Source: Heliocidaris erythrogramma (lineage: Eukaryota; Echinodermata; Echinoidea; Camarodonta; Echinometridae). From it: 64,000 bases of DNA. Under the pieces are notes generated by a model. That model ran no database searches. It was not told where the DNA came from and saw nothing but the letters and a program-made list of their open reading frames with translations. Every line of letters begins with the position of its first letter. Within the stretch, counting starts at the first letter, position 1. Shown piece after piece: positions 56,400 through 64,000 of the stretch. Location of the stretch: positions 2,170,001 to 2,234,000 of the forward strand of contig CM046863.1 of NCBI GenBank assembly GCA_025617745.1. Direction: 5' to 3'. Position numbers and translations under genes: made by a program.

Positions 56400-56583
56400 C
56401 TATGGGCGTCAGTCCCCGGGGGGGGGGGGGGGGGGACGGGGGGACCCCCCCCCCCCACCAATTTGAAGGTGGGGGACACAATATCAAATGTCCCCCACAC
56501 TTTTGGGACTTTTATTATAAAAAAAAAAAAATCATTCAAAACCGAAATTACCTATTGTGAGATTCTCTCCTAGTATATATATA
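56400..56583. repeat. G and C tracts left of the DIRS element
   Basis: G runs at about 56418-56443, interrupted by AC, are followed by a C run at about 56445-56456. A TA microsatellite directly borders the DIRS terminus. Confidence 0.8.
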
Positions 56584-56741
56584 TTTACAGCAATAAATCG
56601 ATGTATCTACCTATTTGCTAGTTTCCCAAACTATGCCGTCATTCGAGAAAAACTAAGTCTAAAACGCGCAGCCCCTGCCTGCGCGCGCGTACTCCCCGTC
56701 CACCAATCCAATCGCGCCACCGCCATACTCTTCCTCTTCCG
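56584..56741 (+). repeat. DIRS left inverted terminal repeat
   Basis: The tip TTTACAGCAATAAATCGATG is specific to the left end. From GTATCTACCTATTTGCTAGTT to GCCATACTCTTCCTCTTCC it is the reverse complement of the right repeat. A CGCGCGCG stretch and an ACCAATCCAATCG (CCAAT) motif occur inside and may act in transcription. Confidence 0.9.
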
Positions 56742-57845
56742 TTCTCGCCCGTCAGAGAAGTGACATCTATGAAGCTAAGTCTTAACCTAAATTGCGAGAT
56801 TTTTACCTCCAAAAGCATTTTTGGTTGCCTTTCGCAATAAAAATCCCGTTCACCATGTTTTCACATTCATTTTGGTGTATCGGATTTTTCCTGAGTCAAC
56901 CTCCTTCACGGTAAATTAATGAAATTACTTTGCCGTTTTTCCTCACTTTCGGGGCTTTATTCACAGACGGTGTACTAGTACACTGTGTCGGGCTGCCCCC
57001 CCCCCCCCCCGTGTCTGTAGGTGGTTGATTCAACGCGCTTAGACAAGCGGTCTTATCAAAACGTTGTGTCTCCGTAATAGGAGTTTATTCCCACTCCGAC
57101 TAATGTGAGTTGGTTGTTACCCTTTTATAGATCTATATTGTTTGTAATAATAAATTTATTACCAAATATGGGTTTCTATATTTGTTTGCTTGTCTTTATT
57201 TTCAGCCATGTCGAGGTCTCCGTTTCGGCTGGCGTTCCCCAGTATTTAAATACTTATAAGGGGACTCGCCCAGCCTTGGAAGGGTTGGCTGCGAGATTTT
57301 CATCTCGCACCAACATTATAACTTCCCCGGAGCCTCGACCAAGGTAAGTTAGGGCCTGCCTTGTGTACGGCTCGCCCCGTTATGAGTTCGTCGTCTGTTC
57401 TGACGACCAACTCATGCGGGATATACCGAGAGAGTGAGTCCTGAAACATGGCCAATACCTCTCTCGAAGAAGAGACTTGTATAACGGTGAGAGTGAGTGC
57501 CTAACCCGTCCAATACCTCTCACCGATAAAACTGTGGGTCTACCCCAGCCCACAGTTCGTCTCGCTCGAGCTGCACTTCTCGCTCACTAGCCATAGATGT
57601 TGTTCGCTCAGGGGTCGGCTCTCTTTGTCTCTCTCCGCACGCTTCTAATCCAAGCAAGGCGGGAAAGAGTAAAGAGAGTCGTGATCTTCCTAATGTACCC
57701 AGTACAAAGGGTTTACTACGGAAGCGGCGCCCGTTTTCAAGTGGGTAAAGGGAGCGGTCACGTGACCGCCTGCCCAGAAACGTAGGCGCCTGAGTACTGC
57801 CCAGCCAGCAGGCGGGGCGGACTCTCTCCCCTTGACATCGACTGT
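56742..57845 (+). other. DIRS 5' leader
   Basis: Between the left terminal repeat and the gag-like frame. It contains a C run at 56997-57010 and a repeated phrase (GAGAGTGAGTCC and GAGAGTGAGTGCC followed by CCAATACCTCTC) at about 57430-57525. The 80-residue frame at 57105-57347 has a hydrophobic start but no known domain; it may be the beginning of gag or chance. Confidence 0.45.
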
Positions 57846-58659
57846 GTGTTCACCTCATGTGTCAGGGGGGCCAAGAAGAAGAAGGTTAGCCCCCAAGGGG
57901 CGACTACTTCTTCTGAGTCGGGCGTCTCCCATGAACTTCTGAATTATCTGAAGATCATTGTGGAGTGGAGTGGTTGGTCAGACTTTGTGTCCGTACCTCC
58001 CACCACGCCCGACTCCAACACCCCCCCCCCCCCCCCGGGGGAGGGGGGATACCTGTACCCACCAACCCGGGTCCGGTTCGGATACCGGATATCCGGTTCG
58101 GATACCCGGATATCCGGTTCGGATACCGGTTTTTACCGGATATCCGGTTCGAATACCCGGATATCCGGTTCGGATACCGGTTTTTACCGGATATCCGGTT
58201 CGGATACCGGTTTTACCGGTTATCCGGCTAGGAAGACTGGTTTTCCCTTGTTTATCACCACTGCACCTAGTGGGTGGGGATCCGGTTCCTTTATCAGGTA
58301 TCCGGCTCATTGTGTTTGGTCTCCAACACACAAGAGTCTTGCCGCCCCACTTCGGGCGTCTCCCGACCACGTTCAGCTTTGATCGTCCGGTCGGGGCTAC
58401 TCCCATTCCAGCGGCACTAAGTGCTCCGCCTGGGGAGGAATCCTGGGACTACCTAAACCGCCCTTCTTGGGATCAGGTTTCTCAGTCCGGATTTTCGGAG
58501 GATGATGCCTCTTCACAGGTTGAGATTACACCCCAAACCAGTCGGTCCTTGGCGGTAGAGACTCAAGCCCTGCTGGAGAAATATCTTCCCGACACCTCTT
58601 TTCAGAGTCGGGCAGAGTCGGGCCGATCCGGGACATCTGTCTCTCCTTTTTCAAGGTGA
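57846..58659 (+). pseudogene. DIRS gag-like ORF with coding minisatellite, frameshifted
   Basis: Begins near ESGVSHELLNYLKIIVEWSG, shared with the second copy at 63311. A palindromic minisatellite (58075-58235; GATATCCGGTTCGGATACC units) encodes RISGSDTGFY repeats. Relative to the second copy, two one-base deletions (near 58288 and in AGCTTTGATC near 58378) move the end of the protein into another frame (SFDRPVGATPIPAALSAPPG, then EESWDYLNRPSWDQ). Gag of DIRS elements is thought to package RNA. It lacks any recognisable zinc knuckle in the visible part. Confidence 0.65.
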
Positions 58660-59520
58660 GCGTCCCTCCAAAGGCATCCCTCTTACGGAGGACTTAAGCG
58701 AGTCTACAATGACTTCGCCTCACAGCCTCTTTCATCTTTGGTAGGGCCCGTCCCTCGGCCAGGGAATTCACTTTCTCTCAACAAGACACTCTCGATTATT
58801 TTACGAGAAAGTCTTGTTCCAGTGACCCCCTACATGTAGGTGGTAGGCTTGGTGTCAACTTTCAGAGTGCACCTTACGCCAAAAGGGAGAAGTTCCCGTC
58901 CTTGATGGAAGCTCATTCCAGGACTGGCCTGAGGCTGACTGCCTACTTGGGTACGCTCCTTTCCCTACGCTAGGAGCCAGGAACTTGAGATGTCCGACTC
59001 GGACATCATGTTCCTACACGAAGCCCTCTTGTCCTTGACAGGCTCGTGGTGGTCAAAACTGTCTGTGTCGACAGCATAGCCACTAATGCCAGGAGGGAAC
59101 TTGCACTTTCCTCTCTGGGCATTGCGGATGCGGACATACCTGCCCTCCTGGCCAGGGTCCCGCACTCCGGCCAACACCTCTTTGGAGGTAAGGTGTCTGA
59201 TGTGATTCAACTTGAGGTTGATTCACGCTAGCAGGCGACGGAACTTCTGAAACGCCTTAAGTCCTCGGCTCCTAAGCCGCAGGCCCAGGCTAGTTTTCCG
59301 CCTCCTAGACGCGGTGGCACTTCCAGCTTTCAGCCTCTCGTGCACTGCAAGTTCAGCCCAGTGCCCCTCACTACAGGGGGCCAGGGCGGAGCCTTCTCCT
59401 CGAGGTAGGAGAAGGCATCGTCGCGGTCGGGGCCGTGGTTCGGCCCGGGATTCGCGGCGAGTGCGCCCCGAGCGTTGGAGGAGAGGGTTGGCGGAGCCTT
59501 CCGCCGCAACCCGCCTACAT
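58660..59520 (+). pseudogene. DIRS gag C-terminal region, broken
   Basis: Continues with short frames that together resemble the end of a DIRS gag (LRSQELEMSDSDIMFLHEAL-like around 58970-59030, LALSSLGIADADIPALLARV at about 59095-59155). A basic GRRRHRRGRGRGS stretch lies just before the RT (about 59400-59445). In-frame stops such as that at about 59230 show decay. Confidence 0.5.
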
Positions 59521-59961
59521 ATCGCCCCCTTTCTAGAGCACATCTCCTCCGAGATTCAAGAGCTGCTAGAACAGGGCGCAATCGAAAGGGTAAGAGTCCA
59601 CCCCCATCTGTGTCTCTCCCTTATAATTCCCAAACGCTCGGGGAAGCTCAGAATGATCTTGAATATGAGGGTCATCAATACCTTCATTCCAAGAGACCTT
59701 TCCGCATGGAAACTTTGGCCTCCATTCTTCCGGCGATCATATCGCCCCCCTTTCTAGAGCACATCTCCTCCGAGATTCAAGAGCTGCTAGAAAAGGGCGC
59801 AATCGAAAGGGTAAGAGACCACCCCCATCTGTGTCTCTCCCTTATCTTATAATTCCCAAACGCTCGGGGAAGCTCAGAATGATCTTGAATATGAGGGTCA
59901 TCAATCCCTTCATTCCAAGAGAGCTTTTTCCGCGTGGAAACTTTGGCCTCCTTTCTTCCGG
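59521..59961 (+). repeat. 220-bp tandem duplication in the RT start
   Basis: Copies 59521-59740 and 59741-59961 both encode PFLEHISSEIQELLEKGAIE (or EQGAIE) and PKRSGKLRMILNMRVINPFI. The offset is 220-221 bp, not a multiple of three. Copy 2 also has a 5-bp TTATC duplication near 59841, so the RT cannot be read through. Confidence 0.9.
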
Positions 59962-60560
59962 CGATCAGACCGTCAGATGTGGCCATTTCGGTAGACTTGA
60001 AAGATGCTTACTTTCACATACCGATACACCCTTCTTCAAGGGACCTTCTAGGCTTCGCCTTTCAGTTTTTACTTGAGTAGTCTCTTCCCTAGCCGCTTTC
60101 CTCAGGTATCGCGGTCTGAGACTTTTCACTTGCATGGACGACTGGCTCCTGGTGGCGAGCTCTGTGTCCGTCTTTCAGTCACGCATGGACCTACTTCTCC
60201 GTACTACGCAAGAAGTATGATTCATAGTCAACTGGGACAAGTCGGAGTTGACTCCTACCCGCAGACCCATTTTCCTGGGTGCGGAAATAGACATTGTGAA
60301 CCAACTTGCCCGCCCCAGTCGGGAGAGAGTTCTAACTATTGTCTTACTGGCTCGATCTCTTCGTCGCTTACGTCGAGTTCGGGCAGGCCGATGGCTCCAG
60401 TCCTTGGGCCACTTATCGAGCCTTGTAGATGTCCTCAAAGACTATCGGCTTCATATGAGGCCTTTCCAGCTTCATCTGCTGAAGTTTTCCAAGCCCAGTG
60501 TAGACTCGCTCAAGGTGTGGATTCCTCTATCCGAGGAAATCAAACGCCTGCTTATCCCCT
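59521..60560 (+). pseudogene. DIRS reverse transcriptase, frameshifted
   Basis: Visible blocks: EIQELLEKGAIERV with the IIPKRSGKLRMILNMR fingers motif; VDLKDAYFHI-like around 59995-60020 in a shifted frame; the catalytic box within CMDDWLLVASSVS at about 60132-60170; then TRRPIFLGAEIDIVNQLARP, the FLGxEID signature typical of DIRS RTs; and LHMRPFQLHLLKFSKPS in the connection. At least three frames are needed. RT copies the element's RNA in the cell. Confidence 0.8.
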
Positions 60561-60599
60561 GGTCGAATGAGTCGTTCCTTCTTCAAGGGCAAGTCTCTT

Positions 60600-61140
60600 T
60601 TGGACCAGGTGGTCTCGGGGGACTGGTCACACCTGTGCACCTTACCCCACATCAATATGTTGGAATTGATGGCAGTCTTCATGTCCGTTTTTTTTCGAGA
60701 ACATGATTGTAGGTCACTCCGTCCGGATTTTGATGGACAACACTACTGTTGCTGCCTACATCAACAGACAAGGCGGGACTCGTTCCACTACCCTGAACGA
60801 TCTAACCGCCAAACTTTGGAAGTGGTGTCGGTCTCACCGAGTGATTCCGATCGCCTCCTATGTTCCCGGGCGGGACAATCTGATTACAGAATTTCTGTCC
60901 CGGGGCATGTGTCTCCCCTCCGAGTGGCCACTGAACCGAGAGGTCTTCGACACCTCTGTTCAGTCTGCGCCCCTCTGGAGATAGACCTGTTTGCGACAGC
61001 TCTCAATCATCGCCTCCCGAGATACTGCCCTCGGGTGCGAGATCCGGAAGCTTGGGCCCTCGATGCGTTCTCCCTTCAGTGGAAGAACTTCCGGGGTTAC
61101 GCCTTTCCGCCAGTCTCCTTAATCCCTCAGGTCCTGGGGT
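60600..61140 (+). pseudogene. DIRS RNase H and trailing domain
   Basis: Starts with HINMLELMAVF in one frame and continues from 60703 as SVRILMDNTTVAAYINRQGG, ending with IPIASYVPGRDNLITEFLSR and CLPSEWPLN. The MDNTT and A-Y-INRQGG blocks are typical of DIRS/Ngaro RNase H. A further frame (60960-61140) reads EIDLFATALNHRLPRYCPRV and GYAFPPVSLIPQVLG, the conserved tail after RNase H in these elements. RNase H degrades RNA in the RNA-DNA hybrid. Confidence 0.8.
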
Positions 61141-61149
61141 AGATTCAGG

Positions 61150-62382
61150 AGGATCAGGCGTGGTTTCTGCTCATAGCACCTTGCTGACCGAGGAGACCTT
61201 GGTTTCCTCTTCTTCTGTCTCTGCTGGACGGTCGGCCTCTCTCCCTTCACCGGAGAGCAGACCTCATAGCTCAGCCCCTGTCGGGGATCCTCCACCATCG
61301 CCCGGCGGCTCTACATTTGACCGCCTGGCCTCTATCGGGGAGGATGCGAGGACGGCAGGACTCTCTGAGAGAGCCTCCCAGTTCATAGTCCAGAGCAGAA
61401 GAGATTCTACCCGAGCTGTTTACATCTCGAGATTAGAAGCCTTCCATGCTTGGTGTGGGGAAATGGGATTTGCTTCCCGTTCTGCCCCGGTGGGTGCTAT
61501 TGCAGATTTCCTTATCGCCCCTTTTCGATAAGGGCAGGTCCCTCTCTACCAATCGTGGTTACCGGTCCGCTATTGCTCCGGTTCACCTTGGTTTTTTTTT
61601 TTTTCTGATGGTTCGGGAGTTTCTAACTCTCCCTTCTTGACTCATTTGCCGAGGTCTGTCTTTTGAAACGACCAGCAAATCGCCAGTTGACTCCTGCGTG
61701 GAGCCTTCCTTTGTTTTTGGACGCCTTGGCCAAACCGCCCTTTGAGCCGTTGTGCAAAGCGTCTTTACACCATCTCTCGATTAAGACCGCCTTCCTCGTC
61801 GCTATTGCTTCTGGGCAGAGGAGAAGCACTATTCAGGCTCTCTCTACGGCGCCCGGGCATATCAGATGGGAAAGGCAAGGTGTACGTCTTGTCCCTCGAC
61901 CTTCGTTTATTGCCAAGAATCAGAAGGATTCTTCTGGCTCAATCGAAGTGTTCTTGAGTCCTCTGTCAGAATTCTCTTCTGTCAAGGAGGATAATTCTTG
62001 GTGCCCTGTTAGGGCTCTCAAATGGTTCTTGGATAGGACTAAGGTTTTTCGTAAGGATGATCAGCTCTTTCTCTTTTCCCGTCACCCTTATTCCCCAGCA
62101 TCACGGGAGACTATCTCCCGTTGGATTGTCGAGGCTATCCAAGCTGGGGGTTCGGAGGCTCTCCTGTCTGAGAATCCTCCAAGAGCGCACGATACTAGGA
62201 GTGTTTCTACCTCCTGGGCGCTCTTTCTGGGTCCTCCTTTGGAAGACATTTTGAGGGCCGCCTTTTGGCGTTCCCCTACTTCCTTCACATCCTTCTATCT
62301 TAAGGATGTTCTTTCGGGTGAGGTTAGCTTTGCAACCTCTGGGTTGAGAGCTGCTTCGTCGTCTCTGTCTGCCCCGCGTTAG
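61150..62382 (+). CDS. DIRS tyrosine recombinase
   Basis: The N-terminal part (about 61340-61530) contains SERASQFIVQSRRDSTRAVY and SRLEAFHAWCGEMGFASRSA, the SAM-like DNA-binding half. A frame break follows near 61530 (GRSLSTNRGYRSAIAPVHLG in the next frame). The catalytic half is open from 61663 to 62382: box-A arginine in ASGQRRSTIQALS, box-B AHDTRSVSTSWAL (HxxR) and the nucleophile tyrosine in TSFTSFYLKDVL. The family integrates the circular cDNA. The catalytic half is complete while the N-terminal half is frameshifted, so this copy is probably inactive. Confidence 0.85.
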
Positions 62383-62433
62383 TTACCCCCGTCCTGGGAC
62401 ATGCCACCCGGGTTTTTATCCGTGCTATTCTAG

Positions 62434-62528
62434 CAAATAGGTAGATACATCGATTTATTGCTGTAAATCAAGAAAATTATAACTAATTTTGTTATTTACT
62501 AGATAAATCTATGTATCTACCTATGTCC
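62434..62528 (+). repeat. DIRS internal complementary region
   Basis: 62434-62468 is the reverse complement of the left tip, and 62466-62528 (AAATCAAGAAAATTATAACT onward) is the reverse complement of the right tip; they meet at TGTAAATCAAG. This is the template thought to join both ends into a circle during DIRS replication. Confidence 0.9.
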
Positions 62529-62584
62529 CTCCCTCCAGCCCCTCTCCTTGTCTGACATGTCCTAGATTCTGTCTCTGACTGCTC

Positions 62585-62768
62585 GGAAGAGGAAGAGTAT
62601 GGCGGTGGCGCGATTGGATTGGTGGACGGGGAGTACGCGCGCGCAGGCAGGGGCTGCGCGTTTTAGACTTAGTTTTTCTCGAATGACGGCATAGTTTGGG
62701 AAACTAGCAAATAGGTAGATACATAGATTTATCTAGTAAATAACAAAATTAGTTATAATTTTCTTGAT
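62585..62768 (-). repeat. DIRS right inverted terminal repeat
   Basis: From GGAAGAGGAAGAGTATGGC to TAGCAAATAGGTAGATACAT it is inverted relative to the left repeat. It then carries its own longer tip (AGATTTATCTAGTAAATAAC and so on to CTTGATT). Similarity with the left repeat is very high. Confidence 0.9.
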
Positions 62769-63310
62769 TTCCTACGTTAAGAACCAGTGTAAAAAAAAAA
62801 AAAAAAAGTAGGATTTTGGAGATGGCGATTGTATCATCATGGATACATTACGTAGGCCTGCGTAGGCGTACGACACGATGCCGGCAAATGACATGGCTAC
62901 TTTATTTGCGGTTCCGCGTGTATTGCATGTCTAGCTATGCAATACGCTAACATCTGCCTTAGACAGACTGATGAACATGCATCACTGTGTCGGCATGGCC
63001 AGGCGCTAGGCCAGGGCCGGTGTAGCGGCAGATACGGTTCTCCGGCGGATACCGTATCCGCCGGCGGGTATCGTAACGGCAGATATCGTTCTACCTCGGA
63101 ACCATATCTTGATTTTATAGTATTTATAGGCTTGATTTTATAGTATTTGTCCCTCATGAGCGGGGTGTGGAATTTTGTATCCGCCGTGAAAATAGCTTGA
63201 TTCTATAGTATTAACATGGAGCTAGGTTTACCCAAATGAAGGGATGTTTGGGTCGTACTCGAGATACATACAATATAAGGTTCAATACTTGTAAATTACA
63301 TACACACACA
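62769..63310. other. Spacer between the two DIRS copies
   Basis: An A17 run near 62793-62808, a CGGCGGATACCGTATCCGCCG palindrome-like patch at about 63040-63062 and an AC microsatellite at about 63299-63309. No gene. Confidence 0.5.
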
Positions 63311-64000
63311 CTCCCATGAACTTCTGAATTATCTGAAGATCATTGTGGAGAAGAGTGGTTGGTCAGACTCTATGTCAGTACCCCCCACCACGCCTGATCT
63401 GTACACCTGTACCCGCCCCGGTCCGGATCTGGTTCCGGTTCGGTTTCCGGTTTCGGATACCGGTTTTCTGGTTCCCGAATCCGGTTTTACCGGTTATCCG
63501 GCTAGGAACGCTGGTTTTCCCTTGGTTTCCACCACTGTTTCCAGTGGATTGGGATCCGGTTCCTTTGCTCAGGTATCCGGCTCAGTGCTGTTGGGTTCCA
63601 ACACACATGAGTCTTGCCGCCCCTCTTCGGGCGTCTCCCGACCACGTTCAGCTTTTGATCGTCCGGTCGGGGCTGCTCCCCTTCCAGCGGCACTTGGTGC
63701 TCCGCCTGGGGAGGAATCCTGGGACTGCCTAAACCGCCCTTCTTGGGATCAGGCTTCGCAGTCGGGATTCTCAGAGGAGGATGCCTCTTCACAGGCTGAG
63801 GTTATGCGCCCCAGACCTTTCGGTCCCTGGTGGTAGATACTCAAGCCCTGCTGGAGAAATATCTTCCCGACACGTATTTACCGAGTCGGGTCGATTCGGG
63901 ACATCCGTCTCTCCTTTTCAAAGGTGAGCGTCCCTCCAAGGGCATCCCTCTTACGGAGGACTTTAAGCGAGTCTACAATGACTTCGCTTCTCAGCCTCCT
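63311..64000 (+). mobile_element. Second DIRS copy, gag-like part, cut by the window edge
   Basis: Starts abruptly at CCATGAACTTCTGAATTATC, matching 57930 of the first copy with no terminal repeat or leader, directly after an AC microsatellite. The gag-like frame is open from about 63312 to 63836 (163 residues from the ATG at 63345): GFTGYPARNAGFPLVSTTVS, AFDRPVGAAPLPAALGAPPG, EESWDCLNRPSWDQASQSGF. It has no expanded minisatellite and lacks the two one-base deletions of copy 1. A stop at 63834-63836 precedes sequence that continues to match copy 1 (TQALLEKYLPDT region) in another frame. Confidence 0.85.

Larger units (their letters stand above)
56584..62768 (+). mobile_element. DIRS retrotransposon, near full length (about 6.2 kb)
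   Basis: Diagnostic architecture: inverted terminal repeats with unequal tips, and an internal complementary region just inside the right repeat that equals the complement of both tips joined. Coding content in order on the + strand: gag-like (57846-59500), reverse transcriptase (59520-60560), RNase H (60600-60990), a DIRS-specific tail, and a tyrosine recombinase (61150-62382). DIRS elements replicate via a circular DNA intermediate and integrate with the recombinase, without target duplications; none is seen here. Frameshifts in gag and RT and a 220-bp duplication make this copy defective. Confidence 0.9.

Noticed and set aside
57105..57347. A secreted-protein gene in the DIRS leader
   Set aside because: The hydrophobic start is AT-rich leader sequence and the frame has no match to a known DIRS product.
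58075..58406. Antisense Gly/Tyr/Arg repeat protein
   Set aside because: It mirrors the palindromic minisatellite of the gag-like frame; palindromic units open frames on both strands.

Overview
This window is a repeat-rich, AT-rich stretch of an animal nuclear genome. The domain set (TIR, Death, and an N-terminal helical region like that of MLKL) and the mobile elements (DIRS, Penelope-like, CR1/Jockey-like and L1/Tx1-like LINEs, many TIR elements, long G and C homopolymers) fit a marine invertebrate deuterostome. A sea-urchin-like echinoderm is my best guess, but the species cannot be fixed from sequence alone. There are no bacterial operons, rRNA genes or CRISPR arrays. A 500-N assembly gap lies at 39117-39616.

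The one convincing host gene is on the + strand at 20632-30177. Six exons splice in a continuous reading frame: 20632-20803, 23300-23391, 24080-24144, 25830-25917, 27532-27839 and 29699-30177. They encode at least 400 residues in the order MLKL-NTD-like helical bundle, acidic linker, Death domain, TIR domain, stop. The 5' exon(s) were not found. Two degenerate copies resembling its first visible exon lie in a tandem duplication at 32150-36306, and a broken copy of the Death exon lies in its fourth intron, so the locus appears to have been duplicating. I consider this gene and its relics the most interesting biology here.

The rest is mobile DNA. At 1-10.7 kb: a TIR element, an L1/Tx1-like LINE relic, a promoter-like GC-rich block, a head-to-head plus tandem array of three Penelope-like (GIY-YIG) copies, and a TIR element of unusual word composition split by a LINE. 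At 11-20 kb: minisatellites, duplicated 330-bp blocks and a perfect 35-bp hairpin. The host gene's introns hold a long-TIR Tc1/mariner-type element and an ACGTGC-rich block. At 30-39 kb: small TIR elements, the tandem duplication and purine-rich minisatellites. At 39.6-42 kb: a 58-bp tandem array running into a CR1/Jockey-like LINE. At 43-56 kb: nested TIR elements, tRNA-derived elements, a foldback made of a palindromic word, and an L1/Tx1-like LINE broken by two insertions. At 56584-62768: a nearly complete DIRS retrotransposon with inverted terminal repeats, internal complementary region, gag-like, RT, RNase H and tyrosine recombinase sequences, frameshifted in several places. A second gag fragment of the same family runs off the right edge.

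The mobile-element frames are nearly all broken, so most copies look non-autonomous. The tyrosine-recombinase frame of the DIRS element and the GIY-YIG frames of the Penelope copies are open.
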